DNA of 64,000 bases from Nigerium sp. (GTDB taxonomy: Bacteria; Actinomycetota; Actinomycetes; Propionibacteriales; Propionibacteriaceae): positions 1 to 64,000 of the forward strand of contig JADJTH010000012.1 of the NCBI GenBank assembly GCA_016711325.1, read 5' to 3'. Under the pieces are notes generated by a model, which worked only from the letters and a program-made list of their open reading frames with translations, was not told the DNA's origin and made no database searches. Position numbers and translations under genes: made by a program. How positions within the stretch are numbered: position 1 is the first letter of the stretch; every line of letters begins with the position of its first letter. Shown here piece by piece: positions 46,202-53,571 of this stretch.

Positions 46202-47657
46202 GGCGTTGCGCTTCCACGAGGGCGGCGGCGGTCCGGGTCTCGACGTCCACAGCACCTATCCGGCTCGCGGTGAGCTCCTCCCGAAGCGCGCGCTGTTGGG
46301 CCAGAAGGCGGTGGCCGTCGCGTCCCTCGATGCACCGGTGCAGCCGGGCAATGATCGGTCTGGCGTTCTCCGCGATCACGAGGGCCTGCTTGTCGGGCAA
46401 CTGTCGCAGCTCCTCGGGGCGCAGGATCGGGATCTCCTCGGAGTGGATCGTGCGTCCGCGGCCGCTTCCCATTTGCCACGACGAACGGGGCACCCGGACG
46501 CTGCCGACCAGGTCGGAAACCTCCTGGTTGAACGACACGTCCTTCGAGCCGCCGAACCATACGAGCACGTTCGTGAGGCCCACCAGTGCGCGGGCCTCCT
46601 GCTCGCCAAAGATCGCCGCCAACTGCCGAAACGTCTGTGCCGCGTAGATGAACGACAACCCTAGGGCCCGCTCGTTCGCCATCCGAGTCCGGAGCGTTGG
46701 CAGCGGAGCCGTCGAGGGCAGCTCATCCAGGCAGGCCAGCATGGGAGGACATAGGCGGCCGTGCCTGCTGGTGTTGGCCTGCTTGATTGCCGTGTCCAGG
46801 ACATGCTCGGCGACTGCAGTCATCAACGGGGACGCAGACGCGTAAGGGTCCTCGCGGCCCAGAAGGTAGATGGTGCCCCGGTTGCGGAGCACCTCGGCGA
46901 CGTTGGTGGCCGGTCGCCCCTCCGTCGGCACGCAGCGGCGTCGGATGTTGTCTTGGAAGAAAAGCGACATGGCTTGCTGGACGGTTGTGATCGTGTTCGC
47001 GCTGGTGCGTTCGTCACCGCGCAGCGCCCCTTGCAGGAGGCCTGCCCACAATGGGTCGGAGTGCGGGTGCATCCGCAGGATCTCCTCGGGCTGAGAGGTT
47101 GACAACGGCTTGGCCACCCACAACAGCAAGTCATCGAGGGTCTTGCCGGTGAGCGCTGCAGCGTGGAAGTACGCCATCAACACCTTTGCGGCCTCGGCGG
47201 CGTAGAACCGAGCCGCGGCGTCCCCCGAACCGTGGCTCGTCCCGTGGATGGTTCCCGCCGTGAATGCCTTCGCTCGGCGTTCGGACACCATGCGGTCGAC
47301 ACACCCGGCGATCGGGTCCCACACCAGCTCGGGAAGGCCGGGGACGAGGCCGAACGGATCCAACACCACGCAGGGCCGGCCGCCCTTGGAGCGTTCGGGC
47401 AGCGACAGAAGCAGGTCGTCGGGTTTGGTGAGCGTGACCATTGCGGCGCCAGGGGCGCTGATGAGCGCCGGCGTCAGCAGGTCCAGCGTCTTGCCGGAAC
47501 CCTGCGGGCCGATGACTCCGGCGGTCCGGTCCCACGGGCACCACAGCTCACCGGACTTTGGCTGGTGACCGGCGCCGATGCGCCAACCCACCTGTGCGGG
47601 ATCGAAGCGCTTGGCCCGGTCGTGTCGGCGTCGGCCGACGGTTAGAGTGTCGGTCAT
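46191..47657 (-). CDS. VirD4/TraG-type conjugative coupling protein
   Basis: 488 residues from ATG 47657. It is the ATPase that hands the relaxase-DNA complex to the transfer channel. Walker A is GVIGPQGSGKTLDLLTPAL; Walker B region is PPMLACLDELPSTAPLPTLR; the C-terminal motif LSFIYAAQTFRQLAAIFGEQ is typical of TraD/TraG ATPases. It has no N-terminal membrane helices of its own, but the gene just upstream encodes a two-helix membrane protein whose stop overlaps this ATG (ATGA), so the anchor and ATPase are probably split into two chains. Confidence 0.85.
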   Translation of the reverse strand: MTDTLTVGRRRHDRAKRFDPAQVGWRIGAGHQPKSGELWCPWDRTAGVIGPQGSGKTLDLLTPALISAPGAAMVTLTKPDDLLLSLPERSKGGRPCVVLDPFGLVPGLPELVWDPIAGCVDRMVSERRAKAFTAGTIHGTSHGSGDAAARFYAAEAAKVLMAYFHAAALTGKTLDDLLLWVAKPLSTSQPEEILRMHPHSDPLWAGLLQGALRGDERTSANTITTVQQAMSLFFQDNIRRRCVPTEGRPATNVAEVLRNRGTIYLLGREDPYASASPLMTAVAEHVLDTAIKQANTSRHGRLCPPMLACLDELPSTAPLPTLRTRMANERALGLSFIYAAQTFRQLAAIFGEQEARALVGLTNVLVWFGGSKDVSFNQEVSDLVGSVRVPRSSWQMGSGRGRTIHSEEIPILRPEELRQLPDKQALVIAENARPIIARLHRCIEGRDGHRLLAQQRALREELTASRIGAVDVETRTAAALVEAQRHGW

Positions 47658-48112
47658 CGCCGGGCCTTCCAGCCTCCGGGATACAGGTCCGGCCGGACCA
47701 CGTGTCGCACCTTCCACAGGCGGTCCTCTCCGAGGAGTTCGTGGGCCTCGGGAATCGACGCCATGCCGCGCATCCGCCCTGGACCCCACCGGCGCCACGC
47801 CAATAAGCCGGCGACGGCGGTCGCGGTGACCATGAGAAGGCCAACGACGGTCAGCCACCCCCACAGGCTGGTCGCACTGGCTGCCTGATGCACCCCGGGC
47901 AGCCCCGCCGCGGCGTCCCCAGCGAGTACGCCCGACAGGCTGCTCACCAGCCTGTCGGGTGTTGGCCACCGCCAGCCGGCGCCGGCGAACCAGTTCGCGA
48001 CCGACCGACCCAGTTGGCAGGCGAAGACCCCCAAGACGACGAGTCCGCACACGAAGGCCAAGGGGACCTCCCACGTCCAGGGGTACTGGTCCTCCACTCG
48101 CTCCCGCTGCAT
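47654..48112 (-). CDS. Two-helix membrane protein, probable anchor for the coupling protein
   Basis: 152 residues from ATG 48112, preceded by AAGGAGCGGTG. Two membrane segments: VPLAFVCGLVVLGVFACQLG and LTVVGLLMVTATAVAGLLAW, then a basic cytoplasmic tail (ELLGEDRLWKVRHVVRPDLY). This layout mimics the N-terminal membrane domain of TraG/VirD4 proteins, and the ATGA overlap with the coupling-protein gene supports a joint complex. First gene of the operon, 23 bp downstream of motif D. Confidence 0.68.
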   Translation of the reverse strand: MQRERVEDQYPWTWEVPLAFVCGLVVLGVFACQLGRSVANWFAGAGWRWPTPDRLVSSLSGVLAGDAAAGLPGVHQAASATSLWGWLTVVGLLMVTATAVAGLLAWRRWGPGRMRGMASIPEAHELLGEDRLWKVRHVVRPDLYPGGWKARR

Positions 48113-48135
48113 CACCGCTCCTTCGCGTCCACCCA

Positions 48136-48167
48136 CCTAACGGGTCCGGGGACGCGTTCGGGGACGG
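48136..48167 (-). promoter_or_regulatory. Shared bipartite promoter-like motif, site D
   Basis: Minus strand: CCGTCCCCG, 14 nt, CCCGTTAGG. The second box is identical to sites B and C; the first keeps the GTCC core. It precedes the coupling-protein operon. Confidence 0.55.
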
Positions 48168-48375
48168 CGATTAGGAGGTCGCAGCCTTCCGATTCACCAG
48201 CCATCTGAATCCGCGAGCCTGCAGCCAGGTCTGGAAGAGGTCATGGGAGGCCGTGATCCAAGACAGCGGCCACGGTCGACTATCTCCGGGTCCACGCCGC
48301 GGCCGTGACCGGTGTCGCCCGGATGGACCACACCATGTCGAGACCGACCACGACCGCCGCCTTGCGGGATAGTAG

Positions 48376-48388
48376 GGTCAAGGTGACC
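48376..48388. promoter_or_regulatory. Inverted repeat GGTCA-N3-TGACC
   Basis: A 5-bp palindrome with a 3-bp centre, just upstream of the candidate -35 box of the defence operon. Possible operator. Confidence 0.35.
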
Positions 48389-48393
48389 GATGC

Positions 48394-48423
48394 TTGGTGG
48401 CGCTATGTGACGCTGACTAGGTT
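48394..48423 (+). promoter_or_regulatory. Candidate promoter of the MADS-like operon
   Basis: TTGGTG (48394-48399), 18-nt spacer, TAGGTT (48418-48423). The -10 box overlaps the palindrome at 48420-48435, an arrangement suited to repression. Confidence 0.4.
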
Positions 48424-48435
48424 AGTTAAGTAACC
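48420..48435. promoter_or_regulatory. Inverted repeat GGTTA-N6-TAACC
   Basis: A 5-bp palindrome with a 6-bp centre overlapping the candidate -10 box. MAD1 of described MADS loci is a helix-turn-helix protein, so an operator here would be fitting. Confidence 0.4.
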
Positions 48436-48511
48436 GCGCGGGACTGTCGGAGCCGAGCTGTACGTTGCGGTGATACTAGTGCTCGTGACCAGATGAGAGG
48501 TAGCTAGCTCC

Positions 48512-48619
48512 GTGAAGAGGCTCAAGTTGCGCGACAGCGCCGACCCGCTCAGCCCGAGGGCACCCCAGCCCACCGCGCACGATGAGGGCCTCACGGCGTG
48601 GCCCGAGGACCTCCTATGA
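48512..48619 (+). CDS. Very small ORF at the MAD1 position
   Basis: 35 codons from GTG 48512 (VKRLKLRDSADPLSPRAPQP, ending WPEDLL). GAGAGG lies 11 bases upstream. Its stop overlaps the methyltransferase ATG as ATGA, which supports translation. It occupies the place where MADS loci carry the helix-turn-helix gene mad1, but it is too short for that fold and shows no helix-turn-helix. It may be a leader peptide or a reduced gene. Confidence 0.45.
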   Translation: MKRLKLRDSADPLSPRAPQPTAHDEGLTAWPEDLL

Positions 48620-49690
48620 CGGCTGCGCATGGCCAGGGGGCTGAAGACACGATCCAATCGGGATACACCCTCGACTACATCAGCGGACGTCCGATCAAAG
48701 AGACCCAAAAGGAGCTTGTTCGCCAGAAGATTGTCAGAGCGCTCATCCATGAGTATGGCTTCTCGCCTGAGAACATGGCGCTCGACTTCTCCGTTGGTGG
48801 GCGTAAGAAGGTCGACATCGCGGTCTTCCACCACGAAAAACCCCACACTCTAGATCATCTCAGCCGCGCCGTTATCTGCCGCCCCGAACCCAAACAGGGC
48901 AAGAACGCGGTGCGCATTCGCGACTTCCAACAGGCATCCAAGGACCTCGAAGGCATCGAGGACATCATGGAGCAGGTCGACTCGATACAGCATGGTTTGT
49001 GGACCGACGGACTCGATCTCTTTTTCGTCCAGAAGGAGCGCACTCGGTTCGAAACGAAGTGCGTGCCCATCGGCGACTGGCCCCTTACCGAGGAGTCCGT
49101 GGGCACGAAGGATGTCCTCTCAGACGCTCGCGCTCGAGTCGCCGATCCGGAGATGCTCAAGATCACGTTCCGCCGCTGCCACAACTTCATCCACGGCAAC
49201 GAAGGCATGCCTAAGGATGCTGCATTCTGGCAGTTCCTCTATCTAATCTTCTGCAAGATGCACGATGAGAGCCAGCAGTCCGCGTTGCGCCAGTCCTACC
49301 AGCGCCGCTTCTGGGCAGGTCCGACCGAGCAGTATGACGTGGCGGGACGCAAAGCCATCCGATCCCGCATCGAGAGCCTGTTCGCTGAGGTCAAGCGGCA
49401 GTATAGGAACATCTTCCAAGGCAACGAAACGATCAGCCTTTCCGACCGCGCACTCGCATTCGTAGTCTCCGAACTGGCCAAGTACGACTTCACTCGCACG
49501 GACGTGGATGCCAAGGGAATCGCGTATCAAGAACTTGTCGGCGTCAACCTTCGTGGTGACCGAGGCCAGTACTTCACGCCGAGAGGCGTTGTCCGACTCG
49601 CCATCGACATGCTCGACCCAAAGGAGAACGAGACGGTCCTGGACCCGGCGTGTGGGACGGGAGGTTTCCTCGTGGCCGCACTGGCCCACC

Positions 49691-49700
49691 AGTTGGCCCG
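49691..49700. repeat. Target-site duplication of the ISAs1 element, left copy
   Basis: AGTTGGCCCG, repeated exactly at 50984-50993 on the other side of the element. Confidence 0.9.
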
Positions 49701-50983
49701 CAGGGTCCCGTCAAGGTCGGTGAGAGTGTGGGTTGACTAGGGGTTTGTTGGCGTGTCCTGCACGGGGACGCGGTCCTTGCGCTCAGGATGGGAAGCGCTA
49801 AACCATCCAGCCTGATTGAAGGACCGCGTCCAGTGACATCTTCCCCTGTCACGGCCGCTCGCGTCGACCCGACGTTGCTGCGTGCCGCCACCCTCGTCCA
49901 ACTGTTCCCGCTTCTACCCGATCCCAGAGACCCCAGAGGCCTTCGCCATCGGCTGGATGTCATCCTCGCCCTCGCTGTGGCCGCAGTGGTTGGGGGTGGG
50001 CGGTCGATGGCGGCGATCTGGGAGTTCGCCCAAGACGTCGGAGCCGACCTGCTGGCCCAGCTCGGGATGCCAGCGGCGATCCCTTCCGAGCCGACGATCC
50101 GCCGCCTGATCGAGGCCATCGATCCTGTCGTGTTCAGCATGCTGCTGGGTGCTTGGATGAGGATCAGGTGGGACAGGATCGATGGTCAGCAGGTGATCGC
50201 TGTCGATGGCAAGACGGTGCGCCGGGCCTGCGCCGCGGGGCAGCGGGCACCGCATCTGGTCTCGGCGCTCTCCCATGGCACCGGCCTAGTGCTTGGCCAG
50301 GTCAAGGTGGATTCGAAGACCAACGAGATCCCAGCAACCCGCGATCTGCTAGGCATGATGGACCTGGCTGATGTCGTGGTCACCGCTGATGCACTCCATA
50401 CGCAGCGGGACACTGCCACCTTCATCACCGAGCGTGGCGGCGACTACGTGCTGACCGTGAAGGGTAACCAGCCGAACCTGTTCAAGGCGTTGGCGGCCCT
50501 GCCGTGGAACCAGGTCCCCGGTGAATCCGAGACCCAGAAGGGCCACGGCCGCCGTAGCACCCGGACCATCAAGGCGGTCCAGTGTCCGGCCTGGATCAGC
50601 TTTCCCGGCGCCCAGCAGGTGCTGCAACTGCGTCGCACCACCACCGCCAACGGCAAACCACGTGTTGAGGTGGTCTACCTCATCTGCTCCAAGACCATGG
50701 CCGCTGCCCAACCCAGCCGGGTCGCTGACTGGGTTCGTGGGCACTGGGGCATCGAAGACAAGCTCCACTGGGTCCGCGACGTCACGTTCGATGAGGACAG
50801 GTGCCGGATCAGGACCGGCGTCGGTGCTGAAAACATGGCCACCCTGCGCAACCTGGCCATCAGCCTCCACAGACTCGCCGGCGCATCCAACATTGCCGCA
50901 GCCCTGCGCGCCGTGTCCAGAGACGTCAAACGCGCCGTCAAACTCCTACTGACAAGCTAGAACCCGACAATGACGGGGCCCTG
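49701..50983 (+). mobile_element. ISAs1-family insertion sequence in mad2
   Basis: 1283 bp. Ends are inverted repeats: CAGGGTCCCGTCAAGGTCGG (left) and CAGGGCCCCGTCATTGTCGG (right, reverse complement). It carries one complete transposase gene and is flanked by a perfect 10-bp duplication (AGTTGGCCCG). The untouched duplication and intact transposase point to a recent insertion. Confidence 0.93.
49788..50960 (+). CDS. ISAs1-family transposase
   Basis: 390 residues from ATG 49788, or fewer from GTG 49833. Features of the family: LFPLLPDPRDPRGLRHRLDV, QQVIAVDGKTVRRACAAG (first Asp), DLADVVVTADALHTQRDTAT (second Asp), YVLTVKGNQPNLF and WVRGHWGIEDKLHWVRDVTF (Glu). Full length and uninterrupted, so probably active. 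Confidence 0.93.
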   Translation: MGSAKPSSLIEGPRPVTSSPVTAARVDPTLLRAATLVQLFPLLPDPRDPRGLRHRLDVILALAVAAVVGGGRSMAAIWEFAQDVGADLLAQLGMPAAIPSEPTIRRLIEAIDPVVFSMLLGAWMRIRWDRIDGQQVIAVDGKTVRRACAAGQRAPHLVSALSHGTGLVLGQVKVDSKTNEIPATRDLLGMMDLADVVVTADALHTQRDTATFITERGGDYVLTVKGNQPNLFKALAALPWNQVPGESETQKGHGRRSTRTIKAVQCPAWISFPGAQQVLQLRRTTTANGKPRVEVVYLICSKTMAAAQPSRVADWVRGHWGIEDKLHWVRDVTFDEDRCRIRTGVGAENMATLRNLAISLHRLAGASNIAAALRAVSRDVKRAVKLLLTS

Positions 50984-50993
50984 AGTTGGCCCG
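50984..50993. repeat. Target-site duplication of the ISAs1 element, right copy
   Basis: AGTTGGCCCG, identical to 49691-49700. Confidence 0.9.
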
Positions 50994-51907
50994 CTTCCGC
51001 GAGGATGCACACATCCGAGCAGGGCATGAGTCGACGGAGGAGTTCCTCAACGTCCATGATCGCCTCAGAACGTACGCGGCGTCCTGCGTTTTTGGCGCTG
51101 ACTTCGATCCGTTCCTCATTCGAGCCGCTCAGATGAACATGGTTCTTGCGGGTGATGGACGCGGGCACATGTATCACATGAACTCCCTCGAGTTCCCGAG
51201 GGGACATCTGGCCGATCTTGCACGCGCACAAGGAGACATCCCACTCAATTCTGTGGACGTGATCGCGACCAATCCGCCGTTCGGGTCGGATATCCCGATC
51301 ACAGATCCGCAGATTCTTGACTACTACGAACTCGCACGTGCCTGGGAGCCAGACGGCGAAGAAGGCTTCCGCAACACTGGGGTGCGAAAGAGCAGTGTGG
51401 CGCCCGAGATCCTCTTCATTGAACGGTGTATCAAGTGGCTCAAGCCGGGCACTGGACGTCTCGGCATCGTGCTTCCCGACGGCGTCCTCGGCAACCCTGC
51501 ATCGGAGTACATCAGATGGTGGATCCTCCGTGAGACACAAGTGCTCGCCTCAGTTGACCTGCCCGTGGAGGCTTTCATCGCGGAGGCCAACGTCAACATC
51601 CTCACTAGTCTTCTCTTCCTGCGCCGCAAGAGCGAGGAAGAGAAGCACCGCGAGGCGCTCGGTAGTAGGCGGGACTACCCCGTGTTCATGGCAGTGGCAG
51701 ATAAGGTCGGTTTCGACCGACGTGGAGCCAAGCTCTATAAGCGCACCCCAGAGGGTGACGAGATTGTCACCACCAACAAGGTCATCGAGCGCATCCGCAT
51801 CGGCGGCAAGCTCGTCGAACGGACACTCAATCGCAAGGATAGGATCGAGGATAACGACCTCCCCGTCATCGCGGAACGCTACCGTCAGTTCGTGCAAGAG
51901 CAGCCCG

Positions 51908-52177
51908 ATGAGTGAGTTCGATACCACTCTTAACCCCGAACATCATGAGGACACTGCGAGTAACGCGCTCGACTTTCTCCTCGATCTCCTCACCGGGGGG
52001 AAGCATCCGGCGATGCCGAAGAACATCCAAGGGCCGAAGGTTCTTCGTCAAATTTCCGATGGCTACAAATTCGACAGAGCTGATGTTGAGATCGACTGGC
52101 GTCATGGCCGACGAAGCCTGCGGCCAGCTAAGGTCGACATTGCCATGCTGCTCAAGCCCGGGGTGGTTTCTCGGTGA
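51908..52177 (+). CDS. Small protein between methyltransferase and specificity genes
   Basis: 89 residues from ATG 51908, overlapping the mad2 stop by 8 bp; its own stop overlaps the next start (GTGA). Acidic and helical (HHEDTASNALDFLLDLLTGG, then PKNIQGPKVLRQISDGYKFD), ending with a basic stretch. No family recognised. In MADS loci as I recall them, a P-loop ATPase (MAD3) and MAD4 lie between MAD2 and MAD5; neither ATPase motif is present here. It may be a short MAD4-type protein or specific to this lineage. Confidence 0.6.
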   Translation: MSEFDTTLNPEHHEDTASNALDFLLDLLTGGKHPAMPKNIQGPKVLRQISDGYKFDRADVEIDWRHGRRSLRPAKVDIAMLLKPGVVSR

Positions 52178-53571
52178 CCAGGCGTTTCCAGATCAAGACG
52201 GTCCCAAGCCACCTGCTCGATAAGGCCGGACGACGCCTCGACTGCGGACCCTATATGTCGGGCGTCTTGGAGGCGATGGAGAGGCTCGCCAGGCTCCCCA
52301 ACGAGCCCTTGTCCAGGGTGACCACGGGGATCTTCCACGCGGGTCGGGAGAGCCGGCAGTGGGTCGAGTCGCCAGACCACGGGGTCCCGTTCCTGGGTAG
52401 CACCGACATTCTGGCCGCCGACCTGACGCGCTTGCCGTACCTGGCCAAGAAGCAGGTCCTGTCGAATCCAAGCTTCATCCTTCAAGAGGGCTATACCTTG
52501 ATCACCCGGTCAGGAACAATCGGACGGATGGCTTATTGTCGATCCGATATGGACGGCATGGCCTGCTCCGAACATGCCATGAGAGTGGTCCCTGACCGCG
52601 AAGCGATCCTGCCTGGCTACCTCTACGCTTTCTTGTCTGGTCGATTCGGAGTTCCGCTCGTTGTATCGGGTACTTACGGGTCCATCGTCCAGAGCATTGA
52701 ACCCGAGCACATCGCCGGTCTTCCCGTACCTCGCCTTGGCGAAGTAGAGCAGCGGGCCCACGACTTGGTCCAGCACGCCGCGCGGAACCGAGTGAAGGCC
52801 AGTCGCGCTGCTGAAGAGGGTATCCTCCTGTTCCAGTCAGCGGCACGTATCCCTCCCTTACCGCCCATTCAGTTGGGCAGCGTCCCATTCGGGGCAACGA
52901 CTGTGCCGGTTTCGGCATGCCTGTCCCGACTCGATGGGGGATTCCACAGTGGATATCACTCGGCGGCTATCACCTCCCTCGAGGCCGGGCCGCTGGGCAC
53001 GGTGACCGTCCGTGGCCTTGGTGTCGAAATCGTGGAGCCCAAACGCTTCAAGAGGATTCACATCAGCGATCCCGTCCACGGGTTGCCTCTATTCGGCACC
53101 GCGGCCCTGCTCTGGGCAGATCCTCTACCAAGTTACATGATCCCCAAGGAAATGAAGGGCATCGACGACCTGCTTGTGGATGAGAACACAGTCCTTATCC
53201 CACGATCGGGGCAGATCTCCGGAATCCTCGGCACCGCCATTCTTCCCTTCGGCGACGTGGTGGGCGCTGCCGTATCGGAGGATGCCATCAGGATTCGGTG
53301 CGAGAACCCAACCCAAGCGGGGTTTTTCTACGTCGCACTATCCAGCGAGTACGGAAGGCGACAATTGAAGGCACGTGCTTACGGTTCATCGATTCCCCAC
53401 CTTGACGTCACGCAGATTGGCTCGGTTGTTATCCCCAAGTTCTCCGACACGGAAATGAGCACGATCGGTGGGCTCGGCCGGCAAAGCGCCGCGCTGCGCG
53501 ACGCGGCAGTTGCGTGTGAGCGCGAGGCCCGACTGCTGGTCGAGCTGGCCATTGAGCGAGGCGATGCCTGA
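52174..53571 (+). CDS. mad5: HsdS-like specificity subunit (MAD5-like)
   Basis: 465 residues from GTG 52174. Two tandem target-recognition halves typical of type I S subunits. The first has YTLITRSGTIGRMAYCRSDM and GYLYAFLSGRFGVPLVVSGT; the second has NTVLIPRSGQISGILGTAIL and GFFYVALSSEYGRRQLKARA, each followed by a helical spacer. The protein should give sequence specificity to the methyltransferase complex. Intact. Its stop overlaps the next ATG (TGATG). Confidence 0.82.
   Translation: MTRRFQIKTVPSHLLDKAGRRLDCGPYMSGVLEAMERLARLPNEPLSRVTTGIFHAGRESRQWVESPDHGVPFLGSTDILAADLTRLPYLAKKQVLSNPSFILQEGYTLITRSGTIGRMAYCRSDMDGMACSEHAMRVVPDREAILPGYLYAFLSGRFGVPLVVSGTYGSIVQSIEPEHIAGLPVPRLGEVEQRAHDLVQHAARNRVKASRAAEEGILLFQSAARIPPLPPIQLGSVPFGATTVPVSACLSRLDGGFHSGYHSAAITSLEAGPLGTVTVRGLGVEIVEPKRFKRIHISDPVHGLPLFGTAALLWADPLPSYMIPKEMKGIDDLLVDENTVLIPRSGQISGILGTAILPFGDVVGAAVSEDAIRIRCENPTQAGFFYVALSSEYGRRQLKARAYGSSIPHLDVTQIGSVVIPKFSDTEMSTIGGLGRQSAALRDAAVACEREARLLVELAIERGDA

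Larger units (their letters stand above)
48168..48511. other. Upstream region of the MADS-like operon
   Basis: No gene. Contains two short inverted repeats (48376-48388 and 48420-48435) and a sigma-70-like promoter candidate (48394-48423), all reading towards the defence operon. Confidence 0.5.
48616..51915 (+). pseudogene. mad2: N6 DNA methyltransferase (MAD2-like), split by an ISAs1 element
   Basis: Type I-like adenine methyltransferase that would mark host DNA as self. N-terminal helical domain to about codon 330, then SAM motif I (VLDPACGTGGFLVAAL, ending near 49682), and, after the insertion, FGADFDPFLIRAAQMNMVLA and catalytic motif IV NPPFGSD (near 51270). The IS lies between motif I and motif IV. 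Removing the IS and one 10-bp repeat (1293 bp, divisible by 3) gives a continuous 668-codon frame reading ALAHQLARFREDAHIRAG across the join. ATG 48616 overlaps the small ORF stop; its own stop overlaps the next ATG. As it stands the enzyme cannot be made. Confidence 0.8.

Noticed and set aside
46191..48074. A longer coupling protein starting near 48074
   Set aside because: The extra N-terminal part is arginine-rich shadow of the two-helix protein gene; the domain starts at ATG 47657 with an ATGA overlap.
48616..53571. Ordinary type I restriction-modification locus (hsdM/hsdS)
   Set aside because: There is no HsdR; the operon continues into a NERD-kinase-ATPase fusion and MAD7/MAD8-like genes, which fits MADS better.
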